DNA of 64,000 bases from Bacteroidaceae bacterium (GTDB lineage Bacteria > Bacteroidota > Bacteroidia > Bacteroidales > Bacteroidaceae), in the NCBI GenBank assembly GCA_017455585.1, contig JAFSZU010000160.1, forward strand, positions 1 through 64,000, written 5' to 3'. Within the stretch, counting starts at the first letter, position 1; every line of letters starts with the position of its first letter. Below, one piece after another: positions 50,101-59,802 of this stretch. The translations under genes were made by a program, and so were the position numbers. The notes beneath the pieces are model-generated. The model was not told the origin of the DNA. It did not search any database and worked only from the letters and a program-made list of their open reading frames with translations.

Positions 50101-50533
50101 CAACTATCGTATCGACTACGATATACTGAATATGGCTCGTCTGGACATGGAAGCCATGGTCAGCAACAACAACCAGAGCCAGGCCGTCAACTACCGCTGG
50201 CGCAAGGAAGGTGATGTCACCTCCATCCCGCGCGCCATGTTCGGCAACGGCACCAACTACAACACTCTTGTGAGCGACCGCTTTGTGGAGGACGGCACAT
50301 TCCTGCGTCTCAACTACCTGCAGGTCAGCTACAGCTTCGACCCCAAGAAGATCAAGAACTGGGGTGGCATGAAGACACTCAACTTCTACGCTTCGGCCAA
50401 CAACCTGTTCTGTCTGACTAAGTATTCGGGTGTGGACCCGGAAATCGGCTACGGCGGCTACGGTGTCAGCACCGACAACTCCAAGACCCCGCGTTCCAAG
50501 TCCTATACCCTTGGCGTCACCATTGGTTTCTAA
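47156..50533 (+). CDS. SusC/RagA-type TonB-dependent outer-membrane transporter
   Basis: 1125 residues. Signal MKTLRFYILCGLMLVTALAQAQ, then a CarboxypepD_reg-like domain (VSGTVSDNIDVLPGAQVTEV... ATVTDMNGNFVLPI... SFMGYKTQE). The plug follows: GLGITSVDEALQGRIAGLDIV, GTSMRLRGAST, EPLIVVNGNVW, IEDIKVLKDAAATAIWGSQGANGVIEI. The beta-barrel ends in SYTLGVTIGF, with the terminal aromatic needed for BAM. It pairs with the SusD-like gene 21 nt downstream. The imported nutrient is unknown. Confidence 0.93.
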   Translation: MKTLRFYILCGLMLVTALAQAQINRVSGTVSDNIDVLPGAQVTEVDASNRIVNATVTDMNGNFVLPIKSAKNKLRFSFMGYKTQEQPITKTTFKIVLQDNTKTMKEVVKVAKRKMKTSGLEIPEREVSFSAQGISAKEFEGLGITSVDEALQGRIAGLDIVMNSGDLGAGTSMRLRGASTVSTLTSNEPLIVVNGNVWNVDLSDFDVATANDEKFAQLLNVNTEDIEDIKVLKDAAATAIWGSQGANGVIEITTKRGRRGAPQVTYSLKLTMTHQPEAIKLLNGDQYTMLLKESYFNPQQQTYVGDVQELNYNENDSEFLMFNKNTDWVDLVKQNGLRQNHYVSISGGDEKTLFRISGGYDHETGTIIEQKLDRFSTRMALDYYVNDRIKILSNFALTYTKNDRNYDGLLGIAYTKMPNLSPYRYLRDENGNEYNTGEYYIIPQYAFTNHGQLTTDQSNNFSDQRNLVNPIASSKLAKSKQTTYDITPELELEYKLLGLDDESTQLKYNGRVVMNIYNDYTDRSYPRSLLSTNYHENSSASSYSRKNLAFTTTHTLTFQPHFKNEDHYLLALGRFQLVSGNSSDQSTNVYRLPNDLENVTAGGYVSGMGSGFNEWRSLYYTFSTHYSYKSRYMFDFSMRVDATTKFGPNNRWGYFPAISGRWNVIDEPWMGWARDNIKMTMLSVRPGWGLVGNAPGSDYLYMNSYSPGVRYLNQVVMNPSGLKLTDLKWENIYSWNLGFDLGFFDDRLKIVVDLYRRDTKDMLMGNAGIPSSNGWSGLAVANVGDMRNDGYEIQFNGERLLKKGKFYMDAYINFANNRNVIKKMDPLVLKGLNIDWQEGNRQIVQRVQIDNPFGSIYGFRYKGVYQYNFDTARDLARADRKNNTTVLQDNLNNGITYPIAQNANGEYVLNTEGDPLQMRYNYKTETNSGYYFKGGDAIYEDVNHDGNINQLDVVYLGNSLPKLIGGFGFTLHYDRLSLRANFNYRIDYDILNMARLDMEAMVSNNNQSQAVNYRWRKEGDVTSIPRAMFGNGTNYNTLVSDRFVEDGTFLRLNYLQVSYSFDPKKIKNWGGMKTLNFYASANNLFCLTKYSGVDPEIGYGGYGVSTDNSKTPRSKSYTLGVTIGF

Positions 50534-50554
50534 CCCTTCAAGCATCTTTAGATT

Positions 50555-52351
50555 ATGAGACATATACTGAAACAAGCAAGAAACACAGCCATCATGGCCC
50601 TGACGGGTCTGGCACTGGTCAGCTGTTCAGACTTCCTGGAGATCACACCGCGTAACATGGTGACCGAGGACAACTTCTGGAACGAGAAGGCGGATATTGA
50701 CCAGTCCGTGGCAGGTGTCTATACACAGATGCAGAGCGATAACTTCATCAGCCGCTGCATCGTGTGGGGAGAAGTCCGCAGCGACAATATCTACCCCGGC
50801 TCCAAGGTTCAGAACGACAACTATGACCTCTATCAGGTCCTGCGCGAGAACCTCCTCTCCACCAGCCCATATACCAAGTGGGTGGACTTCTATTCTGTTA
50901 TCGACAAGTGCAATGTCATCATACGCATGGCACCCCTCGTGAGCGAGAGAGACCCGGCCTATACTCAGAGCGAGGTCAATGCCACCATCGCTGAGATGAC
51001 AGCCCTCCGCTCTCTGGCTTACTTCTATCTCATCCGCGCCTTTGAGAACGTGCCCTTCTACCGCGATGCCATTCAGCAGGAGGACGAGGTGGTGTATCTG
51101 CCCGCTACACCATTTGACACGGTGCTCGACGAGATAATCAAGGATCTGGAGTCGGTCAAGGGCTATGCGGTCGATCACTACAAGACCACAGCCACGGACG
51201 ACATCGGTCGCAACTACAACAGTAACTGCAACCGCATCACGCGCTCCGGCATCAACGCCATGCTGTGCGACATGTACCTCTGGCAGGGACAGTGGAAGAA
51301 GGCTATTAACGTGGCCGACGAGATCATTGCCGTCAAGTTGCAGGATTACAAGGAGCACTATGGCAGCCGCACGTCCATGACCACCTCCGGCCCCAAGATG
51401 AGTGATCCCGCCCCCTACGGACTCACCATGCCGCTCTACACGTCTTCCACCTCGAATCCCGAGGCTCCCTTCAACGCCATCTTCGGCGACGGCAACAGCT
51501 TCGAGAGCATCTTTGAACTCAGCTTCAACTATACTGCCAGCAGTACGAACTATGTACAGAGCACCGCCCTCGGCCGACTCTATGGCGAAGGGGTGATTAA
51601 CGGTAATGAAGGCGTGGGTTATCTGGCTGTGAACCCGGCCATCGTCAATGATGTGTTGAGCGGCACAAAAGCCTATTTCCGCCACCAGAACGATGCCCGT
51701 TTCTACACCAACTTCCAAGCTACAGACAAGACCTACGGTGAGGCCTACATCCGCAAGGGCGTGGCACGGGAAGTCATGTTGATGCAGGACACAGAGACCG
51801 AAGGCATCAACTATGACAGCTACCGCAGTTCCTCCTTCACCATCCCCGGCGATCAGAACCGCAACTGGATCTTCTACCGCCTGACGGATGTCATGCTCAT
51901 GAAGGCTGAGGCTCTCTGCCGACTGGTCAGTGACAGTGCCACCAGCGAACAGGACATCTCTTATCTGCAACAGGCGTTTGACCTGGCCTATCTGGTTCAG
52001 CACAGGTCCATCGCTGCCGTCACCCAGAGCACGGATAACGACCTGCGTTATTCCGGCAACGGCAACCGTGCCAACATGCTCAACCTCATCCGCGAGGAGC
52101 GTAACCGCGAACTCATGTTCGAGGGCAAGCGCTGGTTCGACCTCATCCGGCAGGCAAGGCTGGAAGGCTCCCCCGCTTTTGTACGTTCCAATGTGACGGG
52201 TAAGGTCTCTGGCAGTGGAACGGGTAACCTCTTCCCGAATATGGAGTCGCTGTTCTGGCCCTACAATAGAGACGAGCTGAAGGTGGACACCCTGCTTCAT
52301 CAGAAGACCTATTACTCCAAGGAGACAGACAACACCCTGGAAATGAACTAA
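50555..52351 (+). CDS. SusD/RagB-type surface lipoprotein
   Basis: 598 residues. Lipobox ALVSC, then the standard SusD opening SDFLEITPRNMVTEDNFW. TPR-like helices (TALRSLAYFYLIRAFENVPFY) and the late block LNLIREERNRELMFEGKRWFDLIRQ are conserved features of the family. It forms a lid on its SusC partner and binds substrate at the cell surface. No glycan-active enzyme gene lies in the operon, so the ligand may be a peptide or glycoprotein; that is inference. Confidence 0.93.
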   Translation: MRHILKQARNTAIMALTGLALVSCSDFLEITPRNMVTEDNFWNEKADIDQSVAGVYTQMQSDNFISRCIVWGEVRSDNIYPGSKVQNDNYDLYQVLRENLLSTSPYTKWVDFYSVIDKCNVIIRMAPLVSERDPAYTQSEVNATIAEMTALRSLAYFYLIRAFENVPFYRDAIQQEDEVVYLPATPFDTVLDEIIKDLESVKGYAVDHYKTTATDDIGRNYNSNCNRITRSGINAMLCDMYLWQGQWKKAINVADEIIAVKLQDYKEHYGSRTSMTTSGPKMSDPAPYGLTMPLYTSSTSNPEAPFNAIFGDGNSFESIFELSFNYTASSTNYVQSTALGRLYGEGVINGNEGVGYLAVNPAIVNDVLSGTKAYFRHQNDARFYTNFQATDKTYGEAYIRKGVAREVMLMQDTETEGINYDSYRSSSFTIPGDQNRNWIFYRLTDVMLMKAEALCRLVSDSATSEQDISYLQQAFDLAYLVQHRSIAAVTQSTDNDLRYSGNGNRANMLNLIREERNRELMFEGKRWFDLIRQARLEGSPAFVRSNVTGKVSGSGTGNLFPNMESLFWPYNRDELKVDTLLHQKTYYSKETDNTLEMN

Positions 52352-52376
52352 CCCATCATAGCATCACAACAGTCTT

Positions 52377-54506
52377 ATGAAAACAATTCAACAAATTCTC
52401 ATAAAAGCGTCACTCCTCTGCTTGGTGGCTCTGCCGATGGTCATGGTATCGTGCTACGACGACGATCTGCCCCCCGAGAGCCTCTATACCTACCAGAATG
52501 ACATGATGAGTGACTACCTCAAGAAGAACAGCCGCTTCTCTGAGTTCGCCAAGATTGTGGAGAAGGCCGGACGCATGGATCTGCTCTCCACATACGGCAC
52601 CTACACTTGTTTCGCTCCCACCAACGAGGCGGTGGCTGCGTACCTGCAGTCACGCGGCCTCTCCTCCGTGGACGGCCTCACTGTCGAGGACTGCGACTCT
52701 ATCACGTGCACGGCACTGGTCGATCAGATCTACTACCTCGTGGATCTGGACGGACGTTCCTCCCTGCGCGAGAACAACCTCATGGGCAGCAGTGTCACCG
52801 TGGAGGCTGTGATGATTCCCCATGACAACACCCTTGATGATGACATCGAGGCTGACAGTGTGATCACCTATCGCCTGAACCGCTCCGGCATGATTATCTA
52901 TGAACTGTCCAATGACTCCGTAGAGAACGGTGTCGTCCAGCCGGTTGATGCGGTGGTGTCATGGTCCAACCAGACCCTGCCCTATCTCATGAAGGAAGAT
53001 GATCACATCAGCATCTTCAATACCTGTCTGGCACTGACTGGCCTCGATGAGCAGCTGCAGCGCATTCAGGATCTCTCATACGACCCACGTTACTGGCGCG
53101 AGGAGAAGAAGATGGAAGGCCTCTATTACAGTGGCGCACAGTGGGACTACTGCCATGTGCCTGACCAGCGCAACTATGGCTACACGGCCTTTGCCGTGCC
53201 AGACAGCATCCTGGCAGAATATGCCACGATTGATCCCGCATACGGCAAGAACATCACCTCCTGGGAAGACCTCTATGACTATGCCTGCACCAAATATACC
53301 GAGGGTGCCGGTTCCGACTATTATGGCAAGAGTGAAGAGGCACTGCAAGACAGCCGCAACCCATTGCACAAGCTCATTGCCTATCACCTGCTGGATCGCA
53401 AGGGCATGTATGACAAACTCTACACCAACTGCACGGTCTATCGCCGCGAGATCAACCCAACGGAATGGTACAGCACCATGAATCCCAATTCCACACTGAA
53501 AGTGGAATATGTCTATGGTGCCAATAAGTTCAAGGGTACGTCAGAGATTAACAACCTCTACATCAACCGTATGTATGACCCTGACCGTCCACAGCTGACC
53601 ATGCGGGGGGCCATCGTTTCCAAGACCATCGCACCCGGACTCACACAGTTGGCACGCAACGGCATCTACTATTATATCGACCGCCTCATCGACTTCGGGC
53701 CGGAGACACAGGAAAAGGTCTTCAATGCCCGCATGCGTATTGACTTCTACACCCTCTTCCCCGAATTCATGAACAACGACCTGCGCACCGAACTTACCGC
53801 CGGGCGTGGAGCACCTGAAGATCCCGATGCCGATGCCAAGAACTACATCTTCCCCACTGGCTATTGTGACAATGTGGAAGTGGAGGAGGACGGTGACTTC
53901 ATCTATCAGGGCTGCCGCAACTACTACTGGAGCTATGAGGGCGACGAGGTGAACCTGCGTTCCGACAACGAATCCTACGACATCACCTTCCAACTGCCCA
54001 GTGTGCCTACGGGTCAGTATCAGATTCGTCTGGGCTTCACCGCCATGGCCCACCGTGGTATCGCGCAGTTCTATGTCGATGGGGTGGCCCAAGGCATCCC
54101 CTTGGACATGCGTAGCCCACAGAGTACAGATTTCGAGCGGGAGAAGCGCGGCTGGCAGAATTACAGCAGCCTCTCCGGCGAGGCACTGGACCAGTGCAAG
54201 AAGGACATGCACAACGGTGGCTGGTATCATGGTCCGCTGGCTGTGCGCTATGTCACCACGGGGCAGAACTCCCTGAAGAACGACAACCTGCTCAGTACGT
54301 CCAACTCCGCGCCGTTTGCCAATGGCTGCGGTCTGCTCCGAAAGGTCATCTTCGAGGGGCCGCTGGATAACAAGGTCAAGCACACCATGCGCATCCGCTC
54401 TGTCCTCTCCATCGGCGGCGCCGAGCTGATGCTGGACTATCTCGAGATTGTCCCCAAGAGTGTCTATGGCATCGAGGGTGACGGCAAGGGCGAGGATGAC
54501 TTATAG
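52377..54506 (+). CDS. FAS1 lipoprotein with C-terminal beta-sandwich, 709 residues
   Basis: Lipobox MVMVSC. The N-terminal FAS1 module has RMDLLSTYGTYTCFAPTNEAV; a second module contains YTAFAVPDSILAEY and ends near RNGIYYYIDRLIDFG. The C-terminal third (from about residue 500) carries YDITFQLPSVPTGQYQIRLGF and AQFYVDGVAQGIP, a carbohydrate-binding-like jelly-roll style sequence. It sits 26 nt after the first susD-like gene, so it is probably a surface accessory of the same complex. Confidence 0.83.
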   Translation: MKTIQQILIKASLLCLVALPMVMVSCYDDDLPPESLYTYQNDMMSDYLKKNSRFSEFAKIVEKAGRMDLLSTYGTYTCFAPTNEAVAAYLQSRGLSSVDGLTVEDCDSITCTALVDQIYYLVDLDGRSSLRENNLMGSSVTVEAVMIPHDNTLDDDIEADSVITYRLNRSGMIIYELSNDSVENGVVQPVDAVVSWSNQTLPYLMKEDDHISIFNTCLALTGLDEQLQRIQDLSYDPRYWREEKKMEGLYYSGAQWDYCHVPDQRNYGYTAFAVPDSILAEYATIDPAYGKNITSWEDLYDYACTKYTEGAGSDYYGKSEEALQDSRNPLHKLIAYHLLDRKGMYDKLYTNCTVYRREINPTEWYSTMNPNSTLKVEYVYGANKFKGTSEINNLYINRMYDPDRPQLTMRGAIVSKTIAPGLTQLARNGIYYYIDRLIDFGPETQEKVFNARMRIDFYTLFPEFMNNDLRTELTAGRGAPEDPDADAKNYIFPTGYCDNVEVEEDGDFIYQGCRNYYWSYEGDEVNLRSDNESYDITFQLPSVPTGQYQIRLGFTAMAHRGIAQFYVDGVAQGIPLDMRSPQSTDFEREKRGWQNYSSLSGEALDQCKKDMHNGGWYHGPLAVRYVTTGQNSLKNDNLLSTSNSAPFANGCGLLRKVIFEGPLDNKVKHTMRIRSVLSIGGAELMLDYLEIVPKSVYGIEGDGKGEDDL

Positions 54507-54541
54507 AGATGAGAGTAAAGTTAAAAGAGTAACGATAACGT

Positions 54542-54575
54542 TAAACGCTAAACGTTAAACGCTAAACGCTAAACG
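54542..54575. repeat. 7-bp tandem repeat between two FAS1 genes
   Basis: Units TAAACGC, TAAACGT, TAAACGC, TAAACGC, TAAACG lie in the 79-nt gap between two genes of the operon, ending 10 nt before the next ATG. Confidence 0.85.
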
Positions 54576-54585
54576 AATAAATAAT

Positions 54586-56460
54586 ATGAAGTACATCAAA
54601 TATATATCTTTGCTGGCAACGGCCTGCCTGACGGCTTCCGCCCTCTTCTTGGGAGCCTGCTCCGACGAGTGGAATAACCACTATGAGGGAGAGGGACAGC
54701 AGACGGCCGCAGACCAGCCCACGCTGCTGCAATTGGTCACGGACGACGCCGACCTGAAGCAGTTCCTGCGCGTGCTGCAGCACACTGGCTATGACAAGGT
54801 GCTGGACTCTCCGCAGTCTCTCACCTTGTGGGCACCTGTTATCACCGAGACAGAGGCCGACAGCGTCATCGCCCTCTATGATGCACAGAAGCGGCAGTAT
54901 ATCACCATGCCGGACGGCTCACAGCGTAATATCCAGGAAAAGGACAACAACGCCATCGTGCAGTTTGTGCAGAACCACATCGCGCTTTACGGACGTTCCG
55001 TCAGCACAGAGTATAGTGACTCTGTGCGCATGATGAACGGCAAGTACATGATCCTGCAGCAAGACAACCTCAACGGCATCAACTTCTTGCGCAAGAACGT
55101 GGTGGCCTGCAACGGCATCTTCTACAAGCTCTCTCGCAAGGAAGTCTTCTTTGCCAACGTGCGTGACTACTTGGAGATGAACCCGCAGCTCACCTCGGTG
55201 GCCGCCTACTATGACCTCTTTGACAATTACGACTTGGATGAGGAGAGTTCTGTGCAGCGCGGCATCGTGGATGGCAAGATTGTCTATGCAGACTCTGTGC
55301 TCACCCTATCCAATACGCTGCATTCCTCCTTGGGATGGATCAACCGCGAGGACAGCTCCTATCTCTTCCTGGCACCGTCCGACGAACTGTGGGAGCGCGA
55401 ATATGCTCAGTTCCGGCCCTATTTCAACTTCGTCAACTCGGTGGAGAACCGCGACTCGGTGGCCGACCTGAATGCCAAGTTCGCCATCATCCGCGGGCGA
55501 CTCTTCAACCGTAACGAACAGCGCAACCCGCAGGACAGCATGGTCAACACCATGCACGTCAATTCCACGACGATGTATGGGCTGAATGTGTTCTCCAGAC
55601 CCTATGACGAGGGAGGACTGCTGGCCGGCTTGATGCCGCAGAACTGCTCAAACGGTCAGGTGTATGTGGACACCGAAGGACGCATCGACCATAAGCTGAC
55701 ATTCATGGAGGCACGCTATATCGCAGCCTCTGACCCGGATGCGCGGCGCACACCCCTGCTCACGGTGAACAGCAGTGCACAGCCACAGGTGAGCGTGCTC
55801 ACACGTGCCATCGTTGATACCGTGACCTACAATGGCCAGAAGTATTGGTTTAATTTCGGTACACAGAACTATATGGAGATGCGCCCCGTCACCTACACGG
55901 GTGCTACCAACACCAACAGCTCCATGTACTTCTACCTGCGGAACACCTTGTCCAATGTCTATTACAATGTCTATCTGGTCACCATGCCCGCCTACGCCAA
56001 TGCCGACGGCTATGTGGAGAGCGAGGTGCGTCCCACGCGTTTCCAGGTTTACTACAGCGAACGCCTGATGGACAACCGCACATCCACCACCACCAACCCC
56101 AACGATGATGCCAGCTTCGACCCACCCACCAAGGACCGTGCGCTCAACGTCCCCGATGGTCAGGACGCCTACAAGGCTGGAGCTTCATATTTCCAGACCA
56201 GTGGTGATGCAGTCGATGTCATCTGCATTGACCGTGCACGCATGCCCGCTGTCTCCGCCTACAACTTCTTCGGCAGCAGTAACCTGCCCGCCATGCGCTA
56301 CCGCGTGACCTCGGCCGTCCGTTCGCCGGATATCAACTCTGGCGCACAGACCAACGTCATGCGCATTCAGGGCCTTTATTACATCCCCTTTGCCACGAAG
56401 GAAGAGGCCGAAGCCTTTGACGATCCCTTATCTGTCATTTATTATAATGTTTACCTATGA
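54586..56460 (+). CDS. FAS1 lipoprotein, 624 residues
   Basis: Signal MKYIKYISLLATACLTASALFLGAC with lipobox FLGAC, then SDEWNNHYE, a common opening of Bacteroidales FAS1 lipoproteins. Two FAS1-like modules: LTLWAPVITETEADSVI with NGIFYKLSRKEVF, and SYLFLAPSDELWEREY. A Thr/Asn-rich C-terminal beta-domain follows. The 3' end overlaps the second susC-like gene by 4 nt (ATGA), which ties this protein to the second SusCD pair. Confidence 0.83.
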   Translation: MKYIKYISLLATACLTASALFLGACSDEWNNHYEGEGQQTAADQPTLLQLVTDDADLKQFLRVLQHTGYDKVLDSPQSLTLWAPVITETEADSVIALYDAQKRQYITMPDGSQRNIQEKDNNAIVQFVQNHIALYGRSVSTEYSDSVRMMNGKYMILQQDNLNGINFLRKNVVACNGIFYKLSRKEVFFANVRDYLEMNPQLTSVAAYYDLFDNYDLDEESSVQRGIVDGKIVYADSVLTLSNTLHSSLGWINREDSSYLFLAPSDELWEREYAQFRPYFNFVNSVENRDSVADLNAKFAIIRGRLFNRNEQRNPQDSMVNTMHVNSTTMYGLNVFSRPYDEGGLLAGLMPQNCSNGQVYVDTEGRIDHKLTFMEARYIAASDPDARRTPLLTVNSSAQPQVSVLTRAIVDTVTYNGQKYWFNFGTQNYMEMRPVTYTGATNTNSSMYFYLRNTLSNVYYNVYLVTMPAYANADGYVESEVRPTRFQVYYSERLMDNRTSTTTNPNDDASFDPPTKDRALNVPDGQDAYKAGASYFQTSGDAVDVICIDRARMPAVSAYNFFGSSNLPAMRYRVTSAVRSPDINSGAQTNVMRIQGLYYIPFATKEEAEAFDDPLSVIYYNVYL

Positions 56461-59400
56461 AAAAAGCAGTCTTAATATATCTCCCCTTGCTGCTGGCAAT
56501 GCCTCTGATTGCCAGTGCGCAGGATGAACTGGAGGAAGAGGTTACCGAGAATGCCGTGGCGCGTGTCCGCAAGGCACCCAAGAAGCAGGAGGCAACGCGC
56601 ACCATCACTGGTCGCGTGGTGAGCCAGCAGGGCAATACCCCCTTGTCGGGTGTCCTTGTGCAGGCCACAGCCGGCGAGGGCTACTCCGCGCTCACCGATG
56701 ATAAGGGTTCTTTCTCCTTGCAAGTGCCCCTCTATTGTTCCTCCGTGGAAGTGACCATTCCGGGCTATAATCGCGTGCGTGTGGGCCTGAACAAGAGCGG
56801 TCAGCTCCGTGATATTGTCATGCAGAGCAGCGCGGCTCCCGCCCTCTACGGCGACGACGAGAACATCATGGGCCACAGCGTGGCTGGCGGCTTCGACTAT
56901 TCAAATGCCATCAATATCGCCACCGAGATTGAGAACCAGCTGGGCGCCCAGGTGCGCACCACCGAGCGCGGCGGCATCTCCGGTCTCGGAGCCTACATGC
57001 AGGTGAGCGGTGTCGGCAGTTACATGGTCAACGCCCAGCCGCTGGTGGTGATCGACGGTGTCATCACCGAGATGCAGTATGGCCGTGAAATGATTCATAC
57101 AGGTTTCTACAACGACGTGCTGTCCAACTTCAACGTGGGCGACATCGAGAGTGTGGAGGTGATGCGCAACGGCACGGCGCTCTACGGCGCCAAGGGCGCC
57201 AACGGTGTCATCCTCATCAAGACCAAACGCAACCGCTCTCTGGCCACGCGCATTGATGCCACGGCCAGCGTGGGAATCACCCTTGAGCCACGGCACTATG
57301 ATGTTATGAACGGTACTCAGTTCAAGACCTATGCCAGCAGTCTGCTCCAGAGCACAGGCACCAAGATGCAGAGCTTCAAGTTCCTCGACGAGCGCCCCTA
57401 CAACGCTGCAGACCCCTACAACTACAATTATTATTATAATAAGTACGCCAACAACACCGACTGGACAGATGAGGTCTATCATCAGGCCATCACCCAGCGC
57501 TACGGTCTGAGCGTGCAAGGTGGCGGCGACGTGGCCAACTACATGCTCTCCATCGGCTACAACCACAACGATGAGGTCATTCAGGAAGGTAACTACAACC
57601 GTCTGAATGTCCGCTTCAACACCGATATCAAGATTACGGATTGGGTTGATGTGCGCTTCGACGCATCCTTCTCCAACACTACCCGCAAGCTCTATGACAC
57701 GGGTGCCCCCGAGGAGTATGAGAACAGCACCATCACCAGCCTCAACTTCCTGGGCTATGCCAAGAGCCCCATGCTCAGCCCCTACAGCTTTGTGGCTTCC
57801 GATCTCGGCCCTGGCATCATCAGCGACAGTCACTTGGACATCAACGATGAGGATTACTTGTCCGAAATCAGTCAGCTGCGCAATGCCAACTATGAGCTGG
57901 CCAACCCCTCGGCCATCCTCGAATACGGCACGGCCCCGAACAAGAACTACTATGACAACTCCTACGTCAACCTCTCCATCACCCCTTCATGGCACCCGAA
58001 CAAACACCTGAAGTTCAGTTCGCTGTTTGCCTACTCGCTGGTCAACACCAATGAGAAGTACTATGTGCCCATGAACGGTGTGCCGCAGTTCTATGTGGCT
58101 GCATACCACATGAAGATGGACAACATGATCGGTTCGCTCTACAGCAAGCAGAACAGCGTCCTCTCAGACACCAAGGTGGAGTGGAACAACCGCTACGGTG
58201 CTCACGCCATCAATCTGCTGGGCGGCTTCCGCTTTATGAACGAGAGCTACGGCCTCACCCGACAGAACGGCTACAACACTGGCAACGACAAGACACCGCA
58301 GATTTCCAACACAGACCAGAAACAGATCGACGGCAGCTCCGAGAACTGGGCAAGTCTCTCGTGGTACGGGCAGGCACGCTACAACTACCGCAGCCGCTAC
58401 TACCTCCAGGGCGACATCGCCATGGAGACAAACTCTCAGTTCGGCAAGGATGCCAAGGACGGTCTGAAGCTCGGCGGTGTGCGCTGGGGCATCTTCCCCA
58501 GTCTGCAGGCTGGATGGGTCATCAGCAACGAGGAGTGGTTTGATGCCCAGGGCATTGACTATCTCAAGCTCATTGCCGGCTATGGCGTGAGTGGTAATGA
58601 CAATCTGCCCTACGATGCCTCACACAGTTACTTCAAGAGCCACCTCTTCCTGGGCCAGATCCCCGGACTGTCACTCGAGAACATCGGTAACACCGAACTG
58701 CAGTGGGAGACCACACGCCGCTTCAACGCCGGTATCGAGGGACGCTTCCTCCATAACCGCGTCAGCGTCGGCTTCAACTACTTCAAGTCATGGACCAGCA
58801 ACCTGCTCACCTTGCGTTCGCTCAACTTCCTGACTGGCATACAGCAGAACTGGAGCAACGGCGGTAAGTTGGAGAACGAGGGCTTCGATGTCAATGTCTC
58901 TGCTCACATCATCTCCGGCAACAGGTGGAACTGGAGCATCGGTGCCAGCCTGGGTCACTACGTCAACACGCTCACCGAGCTGCCCGACGGTGCACAGTAT
59001 GATGACCATGAAGTCCTGGGGGCCACCATCCGCTCCGAGGTGGGGCGCAGCATCAACAGCTTCTATGGCCTGAAGACTGCCTCCACACAGAACGGAACCA
59101 TCGTCTATGCTACCTCCGAGGAAGCCGCGGCCGACGGCCTTTACCGTCTCAGCGCCGACGGTGTCACCAAGACCTATTTCGGTGCGGGCGATGTCAAGTA
59201 TGCCGACCTTAATGGGGACAATATCATCGATGACCGTGACCGCACCATCATTGGTGATGCCACACCAGACATCTATGGTAACATCTGGACCAGCCTCAGC
59301 TATCGCAACCTCACGCTGGACCTGGGCTTCAACTACAGCCTCGGCGGCGATGTCTATAACTACATGCGCCAGCAACTGGAGTCCGGTTCACGCTTCATGA

Positions 59401-59753
59401 ACCAGACTACAGCGTTGCTCAACCGCTGGAGCTATGAGGGACAGATCACAGACACGCCGCGTGCCACCTACGGAGACCCCATGGGCAACAGTGTCTTCTC
59501 CGACCGATGGATTGAGGACGGCAGCTACCTGCGCCTGAAGAACGTGACCCTGTCCTATAAACTGCCCATCAACAATACCTATATCCAGGGCATCACCGTC
59601 TGGGCACGTGCCACCAATGTGTTCACCATCACCAAGTATCTGGGCTCCGACCCCGAATTCTCCATGGCCAACAGTGTGCTCTCACAGGGCATCGACCGTG
59701 GCTATGTGGCACTGGGCCGCACCTTCAACCTCGGTGTGAAGATCAACCTCTAA
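56457..59753 (+). CDS. SusC-type TonB-dependent transporter, second copy
   Basis: 1098 residues. Signal MKKAVLIYLPLLLAMPLIASAQ, then an acidic/basic stretch, then a CarboxypepD_reg-like domain (ITGRVVSQQGNTPLSGVLVQA... ALTDDKGSFSLQVP). The plug is divergent (ENQLGAQVRTTERGGISG, QPLVVIDGVITEM, IESVEVMRNGTALYGAKGANGVILIKT). The barrel ends GRTFNLGVKINL. It differs enough from the first SusC to suggest a different cargo or a heteromeric arrangement rather than a recent duplication. Confidence 0.92.
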   Translation: MKKAVLIYLPLLLAMPLIASAQDELEEEVTENAVARVRKAPKKQEATRTITGRVVSQQGNTPLSGVLVQATAGEGYSALTDDKGSFSLQVPLYCSSVEVTIPGYNRVRVGLNKSGQLRDIVMQSSAAPALYGDDENIMGHSVAGGFDYSNAINIATEIENQLGAQVRTTERGGISGLGAYMQVSGVGSYMVNAQPLVVIDGVITEMQYGREMIHTGFYNDVLSNFNVGDIESVEVMRNGTALYGAKGANGVILIKTKRNRSLATRIDATASVGITLEPRHYDVMNGTQFKTYASSLLQSTGTKMQSFKFLDERPYNAADPYNYNYYYNKYANNTDWTDEVYHQAITQRYGLSVQGGGDVANYMLSIGYNHNDEVIQEGNYNRLNVRFNTDIKITDWVDVRFDASFSNTTRKLYDTGAPEEYENSTITSLNFLGYAKSPMLSPYSFVASDLGPGIISDSHLDINDEDYLSEISQLRNANYELANPSAILEYGTAPNKNYYDNSYVNLSITPSWHPNKHLKFSSLFAYSLVNTNEKYYVPMNGVPQFYVAAYHMKMDNMIGSLYSKQNSVLSDTKVEWNNRYGAHAINLLGGFRFMNESYGLTRQNGYNTGNDKTPQISNTDQKQIDGSSENWASLSWYGQARYNYRSRYYLQGDIAMETNSQFGKDAKDGLKLGGVRWGIFPSLQAGWVISNEEWFDAQGIDYLKLIAGYGVSGNDNLPYDASHSYFKSHLFLGQIPGLSLENIGNTELQWETTRRFNAGIEGRFLHNRVSVGFNYFKSWTSNLLTLRSLNFLTGIQQNWSNGGKLENEGFDVNVSAHIISGNRWNWSIGASLGHYVNTLTELPDGAQYDDHEVLGATIRSEVGRSINSFYGLKTASTQNGTIVYATSEEAAADGLYRLSADGVTKTYFGAGDVKYADLNGDNIIDDRDRTIIGDATPDIYGNIWTSLSYRNLTLDLGFNYSLGGDVYNYMRQQLESGSRFMNQTTALLNRWSYEGQITDTPRATYGDPMGNSVFSDRWIEDGSYLRLKNVTLSYKLPINNTYIQGITVWARATNVFTITKYLGSDPEFSMANSVLSQGIDRGYVALGRTFNLGVKINL

Positions 59754-59802
59754 TCTATTTGACCACGTAAATCGTAAATTGTAAAATTGTAAAATGACGA
59801 TT

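Noticed and set aside
50627..52300. 557-codon open frame on the minus strand opposite the first SusD gene
   Set aside because: Shadow of the SusD frame for the same reason.
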